The position numbers and the translations under genes are program-made. Positions 1-5,829 of a DNA stretch of 7,687 bases are shown here, in pieces. The notes under the pieces were generated by a model. It saw only the letters and a program-made list of their open reading frames with translations, was not told the origin of the DNA and did no database searches. Where the stretch lies: assembly GCA_900554345.1 (NCBI GenBank), contig USHH01000101.1:1-7687 (forward strand). Reading direction: 5' to 3'. This stretch comes from an uncultured Bacteroidales bacterium (GTDB lineage Bacteria > Bacteroidota > Bacteroidia > Bacteroidales > Muribaculaceae). How positions within the stretch are numbered: position 1 is the first letter of the stretch; each line of letters begins with the position of its first letter.

Positions 1-153
1 TGGCACTACGAGGGATACCGCAACAGCCAGTGGATAGTGATCGACTACAGCACTGTGACAGTGCACGTGTTTCTTCCGGAATACCGTGAATTCTACAGTC
101 TCGAGGACCTCTGGAGCGACGGCAGACGCGAAGACATAGCCGACATAGACTGA
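1..153 (+). CDS. rsfS: Ribosomal silencing factor RsfS (Iojap family), C-terminal part only
   Basis: Frame 1 is open from the first base and ends in TGA at 151-153, giving 50 residues; the N-terminus lies outside the window. The piece reads WIVIDYSTVTVHVFLP and then EYREFYSLEDLW, which is the highly conserved end of the RsfS/Iojap (DUF143) fold: the W-(V/I)-(L/V/I)-(I/L)-D-Y core strand, the HVF strand, and the R-x-(F/Y)-Y-x-L-E-x-L-W helix. Family members are roughly 110-130 residues, so a bit under half is visible. In other bacteria RsfS binds ribosomal protein uL14 on the 50S subunit and blocks joining to 30S, lowering translation in starvation. The gene lies directly upstream of ftsH on the same strand, a pairing also familiar from other Bacteroidales, so the two may be co-transcribed. 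The short acidic tail (DGRREDIADID) is unremarkable. Confidence 0.9.
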   Translation, partial: WHYEGYRNSQWIVIDYSTVTVHVFLPEYREFYSLEDLWSDGRREDIADID

Positions 154-214
154 ACCGCGACGGCCTCCACATCCCAACAAGAATTACCATACCCCATTAG
201 CAATAAAACACTAC

Positions 215-2266
215 ATGAATTTTCCGCAACCACGCAAACCGGGCGGCATGAACAAGAAGCCGCTTTTCAACATGTACTGGATGTATGTGTTGCTCGGCCT
301 CTCGATCCTGGCCCTGTTCTGGTTTCAGGACGCCTCTCAGGTGAAAGACGTCAACTGGACAGAATTCGAGCAGGCTGCCACCCGCGGCGACATCAACAAG
401 ATAATGGTGTTTGCCGAAAACCGCACCGCCGAGGGCTACCTGACGCCCCAGGGGGCCAAGAACATGGATTTCGACATCAACGACCGTCTCGACGGCGAGC
501 GAAAGATAAAGACCACCATTCCCTCCAACGACAAGATCCAGGAGAAGATCGACAGCTGGAACGCGTCGCTCAAGGCCGAGGGGAAGCCGGAAATCGAGGT
601 CAACTACGAGAAAGGGAGCGACCTGATGAAGGTGTTCTGGTATTTCGGCCCCATAATCCTCATCGTTGTCTTCATGGTGTATATGTCGCGGCGCATGACC
701 AACGGAGGCTCGGGCGGAGGCATCTTCAGTGTGGGCAAGAGCCGCGCTGCGGTGTTTGACAAGAACAACGGCACCAACGTCACTTTCAAGGATGTGGCGG
801 GCCTCGCCGAGGCGAAGGTTGAGATCGAGGAAATTGTGGAATTCCTGAAAAACCCGCAGCGCTACACCGAGCTTGGCGCCAAGATACCCAAGGGAGCGCT
901 GCTCGTGGGCCCTCCGGGCACCGGCAAGACTCTACTGGCCAAAGCAGTGGCCGGTGAGGCCAACGTGCCTTTCCTCTCGATGTCCGGTTCCGACTTCGTG
1001 GAGATGTTTGTCGGCGTGGGCGCCGCCCGCGTGCGCGACCTCTTCAAGCAGGCCAAGGAAAAGGCCCCCTGCATCGTCTTCATCGACGAGATCGACGCCG
1101 TGGGGCGCGCCCGCGGCAAGAACCCCAACATGGGTTCAAACGACGAGCGTGAGAACACCCTCAACGCCATGCTGACTGAAATGGACGGCTTCGGCTCCAA
1201 CAACGGGGTGATCATCCTCGCCGCCACCAACCGCGCCGACATGCTCGACAAGGCCCTGCTGCGTCCCGGGCGCTTCGACCGCCAGATCTATGTGGACCTC
1301 CCCGAGCTCACCGACCGCATGGAGATCTTCAACGTACACCTGCGTAACATCAAGGTCAACAGCAAGCTCGACGTGGAGCAGCTGGCACGCCAGACCCAGG
1401 GCTTCTCGGGCGCGGACATCGCCAATGTCTGCAACGAGGCGGCGCTCATAGCCGCCCGCAACAGCAAGAAGACCGTGGAATGGAGTGACTTCATGGCTGC
1501 CATCGACCGCATCGTGGGTGGCCTCGAGAAGCGCTCGCGCATCATCACCGACGAAGAGAAATTCTCAATCGCGACACACGAGGCCGGCCATGCCACAATA
1601 TCCTGGCTCCTGCAATACGGCGACCCGCTGCTGAAGGTGACCATCGTGCCTCGCGGAAGAGCCCTCGGCGCCGCCTGGTATGCACCGGAGGCACGCCAGA
1701 TCGTGCCGACCCAGGCGCTGCTCGACCAGATGTGCGGACTGCTCGGCGGCCGCGCGGCAGAGGATGTCTTCACCGGACAGATCGGCACCGGCGCCTCCAA
1801 CGACCTGGAGCGCGTCACCAAGATCGCCCGCTCGCTCGTGCTCGTCTACGGGATGAGCGAGAAGCTTCCCAACCTCAATTACTATGACTCGACGGGACAG
1901 GACTACGGCTTCACGAAGCCATATTCCGACGAGACCGCCAATATAATCGACTCGGAGGTGAAACGCATCATCAACGAGCAGTATGAACGCGCCAAGTCGA
2001 TCTTGCGTGAATATGCCGAGCAGCACAACCGCATCCGCGACCTTCTCGTGGAGCGCGAGGTGATCTTCCACGACGACGTGAAGGAGATCCTCGGCCCGCG
2101 CAAATGGAAGAGCCGCACCGACGAGATCATGGAGATCAACAAAAAAAACATCGACCTGGGCAAGAAATCAGACGGCAAAGCCGGCAGCAATACAGACTCC
2201 GACAAGCCGGCATCAGATGGAGACAATGACGATGATGCAGGCACGCCGCCGCCGTTCAGACACTGA
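215..2266 (+). CDS. ftsH: ATP-dependent zinc metalloprotease FtsH
   Basis: This is a full-length (683 aa) membrane-anchored AAA+ protease that extracts and degrades misfolded membrane proteins and some regulatory proteins as a hexamer in the inner membrane. Visible order: TM1 at about residues 20-38, a periplasmic domain to about 138, TM2 at 140-157, and a Gly-rich linker. The AAA domain follows, with Walker A GPPGTGKT (232-239), Walker B IVFIDEID (287-294) and the second region of homology ending RPGRFDR (arginine fingers R353 and R356). The M41 protease domain has HEAGH at 455-459 and the third zinc ligand D530 in GASND. No key residue is missing. The tail from about 650 is acidic and probably disordered, ending PPPFRH. 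The start at 215 is used because it gives a Pro/Lys-rich cytoplasmic leader. M12 (position 248), immediately before NKKPLFNMYW, is a plausible alternative; neither has a clear Shine-Dalgarno. The gene follows rsfS by 61 bp and converges on the next gene. Confidence 0.97.
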   Translation: MNFPQPRKPGGMNKKPLFNMYWMYVLLGLSILALFWFQDASQVKDVNWTEFEQAATRGDINKIMVFAENRTAEGYLTPQGAKNMDFDINDRLDGERKIKTTIPSNDKIQEKIDSWNASLKAEGKPEIEVNYEKGSDLMKVFWYFGPIILIVVFMVYMSRRMTNGGSGGGIFSVGKSRAAVFDKNNGTNVTFKDVAGLAEAKVEIEEIVEFLKNPQRYTELGAKIPKGALLVGPPGTGKTLLAKAVAGEANVPFLSMSGSDFVEMFVGVGAARVRDLFKQAKEKAPCIVFIDEIDAVGRARGKNPNMGSNDERENTLNAMLTEMDGFGSNNGVIILAATNRADMLDKALLRPGRFDRQIYVDLPELTDRMEIFNVHLRNIKVNSKLDVEQLARQTQGFSGADIANVCNEAALIAARNSKKTVEWSDFMAAIDRIVGGLEKRSRIITDEEKFSIATHEAGHATISWLLQYGDPLLKVTIVPRGRALGAAWYAPEARQIVPTQALLDQMCGLLGGRAAEDVFTGQIGTGASNDLERVTKIARSLVLVYGMSEKLPNLNYYDSTGQDYGFTKPYSDETANIIDSEVKRIINEQYERAKSILREYAEQHNRIRDLLVEREVIFHDDVKEILGPRKWKSRTDEIMEINKKNIDLGKKSDGKAGSNTDSDKPASDGDNDDDAGTPPPFRH

Positions 2267-2270
2267 CGTC

Positions 2271-2295
2271 AATTATCAATTAAATATTGGTAATT
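2271..2295 (+). repeat. AT-rich inverted repeat right after the ftsH stop
   Basis: The arms are AATTATCAAT (2271-2280) and ATTGGTAATT (2286-2295) with a 5-nt loop. All ten positions pair in the plus-strand RNA if one U-G wobble is allowed. It begins 4 nt after the ftsH stop codon and abuts the strong hairpin at 2295-2340. Being AT-rich, it would be weak alone. It may be a 3'-end accessory hairpin, or simply chance in AT-rich spacer DNA. Confidence 0.35.
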
Positions 2296-2340
2296 AAAGA
2301 AATCGGGGACGACCTTGAGAGGCCGTCCCCGATTTCTTTA
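2295..2340. terminator. Bidirectional intrinsic terminator between convergent genes
   Basis: A perfect 17-bp inverted repeat pairs 2295-2311 (TAAAGAAATCGGGGACG) with 2324-2340 (CGTCCCCGATTTCTTTA). A 12-nt interior could add further C-G pairs. The GC-rich core is flanked by an A-rich side and a T-rich side, so in either direction the transcript ends in a hairpin whose 3' arm finishes in a U-rich run. It lies between the ftsH stop (2266) and the stop of the minus-strand gene (2360), as expected for a shared terminator of two converging genes. Confidence 0.9.
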
Positions 2341-2359
2341 CGCTTATTTAGGCAGGAGT

Positions 2360-4201
2360 TTATCTTGCCACGCGGGTGCGGATTGTCCCGCCGTTGTCGA
2401 GCCTATCGACCTTTACGAAGATGCCCTTGTCGGGATCTGCCACCTTATGGCCCTGGAGGTCATAATAGGTGGTTGCGACTACATTTCCACCGGAGATGAT
2501 ATGGTCGACGCCGGAAGGATCCCAGGCGATGCTGTTCGACTTGTTGCAGTTGACCGGACGGTCATCTGCATCGATGATGACAGTCACAGCCTTCACGGTG
2601 GCCTCCGGATTGATGAACTGCTCGCCTTTGAGGTTGACGACATCAGCGGTCTCTATCGAGTAGTCGAAGGTATAGGTGTCGCCGGCAACTATCTCGGCAG
2701 GGAGCGAGCCCTCGATGCCGTCAACATTCTTATAGTATGCCACTACATCATTGAAAGTAAGGCCATAGACCTTGGACTGGCCGTTGATGAAGAGGTCCCA
2801 CAGCGGGCTCTCGACGCCATCGGGATCCTTTCCCTTGTAGTAGTTGGACTGACCCCAGGCCTCGTTTTTCAAACCGTCGGCCACGAGAGCGATCGAGAGC
2901 CTGTAGCCGGCATCCTTGATGTCGCGCACGAAGCGCGCTGACGCATGGACCGTCAGCCTTGTCATCTCCTCGTCGGCCCATTCGAGAGCGACATCGACAT
3001 CAGCTACAGGCATACCCTGGGCATAGGAAGCCCATACAGAAGGGAAGAAGCTGGGATCCATCTCGGAAATGCGGTTGATGGTTCCGGAGGGGAATCCGCC
3101 CACACTGAACGGGAATTCATCGTTGGAGAGTGTCACCATGCATCCCGACTCATAGCTCTGGCTGTGATAAGCCATGCCGACGAAGCGGTCGCCGAATAGA
3201 TTGGGCATCTCCTCCATAGCGATATATCCGCGAGGACAGTAGCCGCAGCCAAGGCCTGTGAACTCCTCGACAAGAGGACGGTTGACCGGCACGAAAGGCA
3301 TCACCACGAGGCTGGAGGTCGCCGTAGCGGAGATATCGGTATTTTCGACGCCGTTGACAGTGTTGACGGTGAACTCGAAAGGATATGTGCCAATCTCGGG
3401 AATGGCATCGAGCATCACCTGCACATCGGCAAACTCTCCGATACCCTCTACAGGCTCATCGAGATTGACAGTGCCGCTGCCAGTATATGATCCGGCCGCA
3501 TAGCTGTAGGTGAAAGTTGTGAGGGGGTTGGTGCCATGGTTGATCACGCGCAGACCTACGGGATACCGCTCCCCTACGGCCACATAGCAGCTTTCGGGAA
3601 GGGATGCGGCAGCTCCGTTCTCGCCGTAGTCAGTGTCGAGCATAACCGCCATCGAGCTGACGGCACCGAGCTTGCTGACGATGCTGGCCCATTTGAGCTG
3701 AGTGCGCGAGGAATGGACGTAAAGCCCGTCGACGGCATCACCCTCCACCACGGCGATTGGATTTGTCGGCCAGTGATACAGCGCCTCGTCGAGGTCGGTG
3801 ATTGAGAATGAGTATCCCACATATACGCCCTCCTCGGTGATGGTGTATGGCTCCGGAAACGAAACCTCGAGCCATTCGTCGGAGACAGTGGCCTCCACCG
3901 AGCAGATGTCGGGTACATTCTTCTTGTTTTCGAGCTTGAGCTCCTTGGAGAGCCATGCCGTGACATTCTCGAACGCACCGTCCTTCACGGGGAAGTCGAC
4001 CTTCATGCTGGTGACACGGGTGCCGACGAGAGTGGGATCCGCGATACGGATGGCCACATCATAGGTTTCCTTCTTCTTGAAACCGTAGACCATAGGTACG
4101 TCATCGTTGACGTTGTAGGTGAATTCCATTTCAGCTGCGTCGGAGCCGAAAGGGCATAGCGCGGCAGCGGAGATGGCCATTGTCAATAGTTTAGTTCTCA
4201 T
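2360..4201 (-). CDS. Secreted Omp28-like protein with CGYC thioredoxin-like domain and C-terminal sorting-like motif
   Basis: This encodes 613 residues. Residues 1-22 form a Sec signal peptide (basic MRTK, a hydrophobic stretch, likely cut around SDAA-E). The part up to about 195 is beta-rich and I do not recognise it. Residues 201-300 look like a CARDB/Ig-type domain (VAVGERYPVGLRVINHG, then a PEIGTYPFEFTVNTVNG strand pair). A thioredoxin-like region follows: VEEFTGLGCGYCPRG with C319/C322 as the CxxC pair, and GGFPSGTIN with P371 in the usual cis-proline position. The region to about 559 (ATVKAVTVIID, then NCNKSNSI) resembles the end of Omp28-related outer-membrane proteins. The end, YYDLQGHKV then KGIFVKV (579-597), matches the C-terminal motif common on secreted Bacteroidales proteins and resembles a type IX sorting domain. 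A role in disulfide or adhesion chemistry at the surface is inference; the substrate is unknown. It is transcribed alone and diverges from the efflux operon. Confidence 0.8.
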   Translation of the reverse strand: MRTKLLTMAISAAALCPFGSDAAEMEFTYNVNDDVPMVYGFKKKETYDVAIRIADPTLVGTRVTSMKVDFPVKDGAFENVTAWLSKELKLENKKNVPDICSVEATVSDEWLEVSFPEPYTITEEGVYVGYSFSITDLDEALYHWPTNPIAVVEGDAVDGLYVHSSRTQLKWASIVSKLGAVSSMAVMLDTDYGENGAAASLPESCYVAVGERYPVGLRVINHGTNPLTTFTYSYAAGSYTGSGTVNLDEPVEGIGEFADVQVMLDAIPEIGTYPFEFTVNTVNGVENTDISATATSSLVVMPFVPVNRPLVEEFTGLGCGYCPRGYIAMEEMPNLFGDRFVGMAYHSQSYESGCMVTLSNDEFPFSVGGFPSGTINRISEMDPSFFPSVWASYAQGMPVADVDVALEWADEEMTRLTVHASARFVRDIKDAGYRLSIALVADGLKNEAWGQSNYYKGKDPDGVESPLWDLFINGQSKVYGLTFNDVVAYYKNVDGIEGSLPAEIVAGDTYTFDYSIETADVVNLKGEQFINPEATVKAVTVIIDADDRPVNCNKSNSIAWDPSGVDHIISGGNVVATTYYDLQGHKVADPDKGIFVKVDRLDNGGTIRTRVAR

Positions 4202-4322
4202 GATAAAATTACATTAAACTGGTTTGATCAATAAGTACAGGCCTATCCTTATCATGGCGCGTGCCGTGACAATTCAAGCCTTTTGCAATAGTGAGCTGTA
4301 GATATTAATGAGATTTCGGGCG

Positions 4323-4330
4323 CTAAGGTA
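4323..4330 (-). promoter_or_regulatory. Possible -7 promoter element for the secreted Omp28-like gene
   Basis: Read on the minus strand this is TACCTTAG followed by CG, one base away from the Bacteroidota -7 consensus TAnnTTTG. It sits about 120 bp upstream of the start codon at 4201. I do not find a convincing TTG at the -33 position, so the call rests on the -7 box and location only. The predicted leader would be a little over 100 nt and includes an imperfect hairpin at 4252-4269 and the palindrome TTGATCAA at 4224-4231. Confidence 0.35.
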
Positions 4331-4433
4331 GTGAATAATTGTAAAACATGGAAGGAAATTGCTAAAAAAATTTAATGACAGCGATGACAACACGAATCGG
4401 ACCATGCAAGGCGTTATACTAACGAATGATGTA

Positions 4434-4441
4434 TATATTTG
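4434..4441 (+). promoter_or_regulatory. Candidate upstream -7 promoter box
   Basis: TATATTTG matches TAnnTTTG exactly. There is no TTG at the expected distance upstream, and the surrounding DNA is AT-rich, so a chance match is quite possible. If used, transcription would begin inside the inverted repeat at 4441-4468, giving the efflux operon a second, longer leader of roughly 215 nt. Confidence 0.25.
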
Positions 4442-4468
4442 AAAACTAAAATACGATTGTTAGTTTTC
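4441..4468. repeat. Inverted repeat, 9-bp arms, upstream of efflux operon
   Basis: The arms are GAAAACTAA (4441-4449) and TTAGTTTTC (4460-4468), perfectly complementary and separated by 10 nt, so the arm centres are 19 bp apart, close to two helical turns. This suits a dimeric DNA-binding protein. It lies about 70-100 bp upstream of the better promoter box, where an activator or a distal repressor site could sit. It could also fold as RNA if the upstream promoter is used. Confidence 0.45.
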
Positions 4469-4493
4469 CATATAGGATAAAGTTGGTCAAAAC

Positions 4494-4509
4494 GACACAA
4501 TTATGTGTC
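4494..4509. repeat. Inverted repeat GACACA-ATTA-TGTGTC
   Basis: Perfect 6-bp arms (4494-4499 and 4504-4509) are separated by ATTA, making a compact 16-bp near-palindrome of operator size. It lies 3 bp before the next palindrome and immediately upstream of the presumed -33 element of the efflux promoter. The 7-mer GTCAAAA also occurs twice nearby (4486-4492 and 4507-4513), with starts 21 bp apart and so on one face of the helix. The binding protein is unknown. Confidence 0.45.
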
Positions 4510-4512
4510 AAA

Positions 4513-4528
4513 ATTGCCCACGGGCAAT
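4513..4528. promoter_or_regulatory. Operator-like palindrome ATTGCCCACGGGCAAT overlapping the -33 region
   Basis: Two perfect 7-bp arms, ATTGCCC and GGGCAAT, flank a 2-bp centre. The palindrome carries the only TTG (4514-4516) in the right area to act as the -33 element and fills part of the spacer to the TAACTTTG box. A protein bound here should block RNA polymerase, so a repressor site for the efflux operon is the natural reading. It is GC-rich inside AT-rich spacer DNA, which argues against chance. No regulator gene is visible, so the family of the repressor cannot be stated. Confidence 0.55.
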
Positions 4529-4538
4529 AAAAACTGAT

Positions 4539-4546
4539 TAACTTTG
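4539..4546 (+). promoter_or_regulatory. Main -7 promoter box for the efflux operon
   Basis: TAACTTTG followed by C matches the Bacteroidota -7 consensus TAnnTTTG exactly. A TTG at 4514-4516 could be the -33 element; the 22-nt gap is slightly longer than usual. Transcription would start near 4553, giving a leader of about 110 nt before the adaptor start at 4663. Confidence 0.65.
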
Positions 4547-4556
4547 CAGAGCAAAA

Positions 4557-4587
4557 GCCATTGGGGATAGAGATAGAGGCCCAAGGC
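4557..4587 (+). repeat. Leader hairpin in the efflux operon 5' UTR
   Basis: GCC-A-TTGGG (4557-4565) pairs with CCCAAGGC (4580-4587), eight pairs with one bulged A around a 14-nt loop that contains the repeat GATAGA-GATAGA. It falls at the very 5' end of the predicted transcript, where a hairpin can stabilise mRNA. There is no U-tract, so it is not a terminator. No riboswitch class is recognisable. Confidence 0.35.
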
Positions 4588-4662
4588 GCCCAAACGACTC
4601 GGAACAGACAATAAAACCAAATAAAAGGAAATAAAAGAAAACGCTATAATTATACTTTTAAG

Positions 4663-5787
4663 ATGAAAGTCAGAAAGATTAGTGTGCCGATGGCGACATT
4701 GGCACTGGGTGTAATGCTGCTTCCCTCCTGCAAAGGGAAACAAGACCAGCAGGGAGCCCAGCAGCAAGTGCCGGAACTTGCTGTCATTACAGTAGGAGAG
4801 AAAGACGCATCTCTCGAACGTGGCTATCCTGTGTCGCTGCAGGGAGAGAACGATGTCGAGATACGTCCGCAGATCTCGGGATTCCTCACGAAAGTGAATG
4901 TGGAGGAAGGACAGCACGTAGCCAAGGGCCAGGTGCTCTTCACCATCGACCAGGTGCAGCTGAAAGCCGCCGTTGATGCTGCCGAGGCGGCGGTAGCCGT
5001 GGCGCAGGCCAATGTGAACACCGCCACGACCAACGCCAACAACAACAAGATACTCCTTGACAAGAACATCATAAGCGCACCGGCCTACCAGACGTCGGCC
5101 GACGCGCTCAACGCGGCGAAAGCACAGCTCAACCAGGCCAACGCCAACCTTGTGTCGGCACGCAAGAACCTGTCGTATTCGGTGGTCACCGCTCCCGTGT
5201 CGGGAGTCGTAGGCCAGATCGATTATAAAGAGGGCACGCTCGTGAGCCCGCAGACTCTTCTGACAGTGCTATCCAACAACGGCGACATGGAAGCCTATTT
5301 CTCTCTCAACGAGAAAGAGATCCTCGACATGACCGACAACGGACGCCGCTCGATCAAGGCAGCCATCGACTCGATGCCGGAGGTGTATCTGCAGCTTGCC
5401 AACGGCGAACGCTATCAGTATCCCGGAAAGATCATCAGTATCTCGGGGGTGCTCGACAAAGCGACCGGCAGCGCGCAGGCCAAGGCAAAATTCCCCAACC
5501 CCGACGGCATGCTGCGCAGCGGCAACACGGGCACGCTTCTCATCCCCGACATGCAGAGAAACGTAATCCAGGTGCCACAGTCAGCCACCTTCGAGATCCA
5601 GGACATGAAATTCGTGTATCTGCTGGGCGACTCGAGCAAAGTGCATTCCGCCCCTATACAGGTATCGAGCAACAGCGACGGCAAATCGTATATCGTGACG
5701 AGCGGTCTGAAGCCCGGCGACGTGGTAGTGACCGAAGGCGTGGGCATCACGGTGAAGGAGGGCATGCAGATCAAGCCCAAGAAATGA
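4663..5787 (+). CDS. RND efflux periplasmic adaptor (membrane fusion protein), lipoprotein
   Basis: This 374-residue AcrA/MexA-type adaptor bridges an inner-membrane RND permease and an outer-membrane channel. The N-terminus is a lipoprotein signal with lipobox LPSC, placing the lipidated cysteine at C23, followed by a Gln-rich linker. The two lipoyl half-motifs are at about 64-98 (VEIRPQISGFL, then VEEGQHVAKGQVLFTID) and 170-204 (VTAPVSGVVGQIDYKEG). Between them an Ala/Asn-rich alpha-hairpin (about 99-168) would contact the outer-membrane channel. The beta-barrel spans about 208-300 with a typical GSAQAKAKFPNPDGMLRSG stretch, and the membrane-proximal domain closes the protein (GLKPGDVVVTEGV). 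The length is normal. The start at 4663 is preceded by an A/T-rich leader without a Shine-Dalgarno, usual in Bacteroidota. It is the first gene of the operon, 42 bp before the permease. Substrates (drugs, bile salts or dyes in relatives) cannot be told from the sequence. Confidence 0.95.
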   Translation: MKVRKISVPMATLALGVMLLPSCKGKQDQQGAQQQVPELAVITVGEKDASLERGYPVSLQGENDVEIRPQISGFLTKVNVEEGQHVAKGQVLFTIDQVQLKAAVDAAEAAVAVAQANVNTATTNANNNKILLDKNIISAPAYQTSADALNAAKAQLNQANANLVSARKNLSYSVVTAPVSGVVGQIDYKEGTLVSPQTLLTVLSNNGDMEAYFSLNEKEILDMTDNGRRSIKAAIDSMPEVYLQLANGERYQYPGKIISISGVLDKATGSAQAKAKFPNPDGMLRSGNTGTLLIPDMQRNVIQVPQSATFEIQDMKFVYLLGDSSKVHSAPIQVSSNSDGKSYIVTSGLKPGDVVVTEGVGITVKEGMQIKPKK

Positions 5788-5829
5788 GACCCGTGACATC
5801 AACGATTCAAATATAGACTGTAGGAATAA

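Larger units (their letters stand above)
4202..4662. other. 461-bp divergent intergenic control region
   Basis: This gap contains no credible gene on either strand; the only open frame reaching into it on the minus strand is a shadow of the adaptor gene. It is much more AT-rich than the flanking coding DNA. The left part (4202-4330) would be the leader and promoter of the minus-strand secreted protein. The right part (4434-4662) holds TAnnTTTG boxes, three inverted repeats and an A-rich leader for the efflux operon. The middle (about 4331-4430) shows nothing I can name. Confidence 0.75.

Noticed and set aside
154..214. Search for a promoter between rsfS and ftsH
   Set aside because: I see no TAnnTTTG box or TTG pair in the 61-bp gap, so co-transcription with rsfS, or a promoter upstream of the window, is more likely.
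873..1175. 100-residue plus-strand frame inside ftsH
   Set aside because: It is an out-of-frame shadow of the AAA domain, rich in Pro/Ser/Arg, as expected for the wrong frame.
2315..2941. 208-residue open frame on the plus strand opposite the secreted Omp28-like gene
   Set aside because: The minus-strand product has a signal peptide, CxxC domain and C-terminal motif. The plus-strand one has none, and its start lies inside the terminator hairpin.
4154..4201. Possible lipoprotein signal (AALC, C16) in the secreted Omp28-like protein
   Set aside because: Leu directly before the Cys and Pro after it do not fit a lipobox, and a signal peptidase I site follows at SDAA-E.
4252..4269. Imperfect hairpin TCATGGC-GCGT-GCCGTGA in the leader of the minus-strand gene
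   Set aside because: In the transcribed (minus) strand it has an A-C mismatch and no U-tract, so it is too weak to call as an RNA element.
4645..4650. TATAAT, resembling a sigma-70 -10 box, just before the adaptor start
   Set aside because: Bacteroidota primary sigma factors use TAnnTTTG rather than TATAAT, and the site is only 13 nt from the start codon. A perfect TAnnTTTG box lies further upstream.
4501..4917. 138-residue minus-strand open frame covering the efflux promoter and the adaptor start
   Set aside because: It overlaps the lipoprotein signal of the adaptor and the promoter region. The composition is not protein-like and there is no start context.
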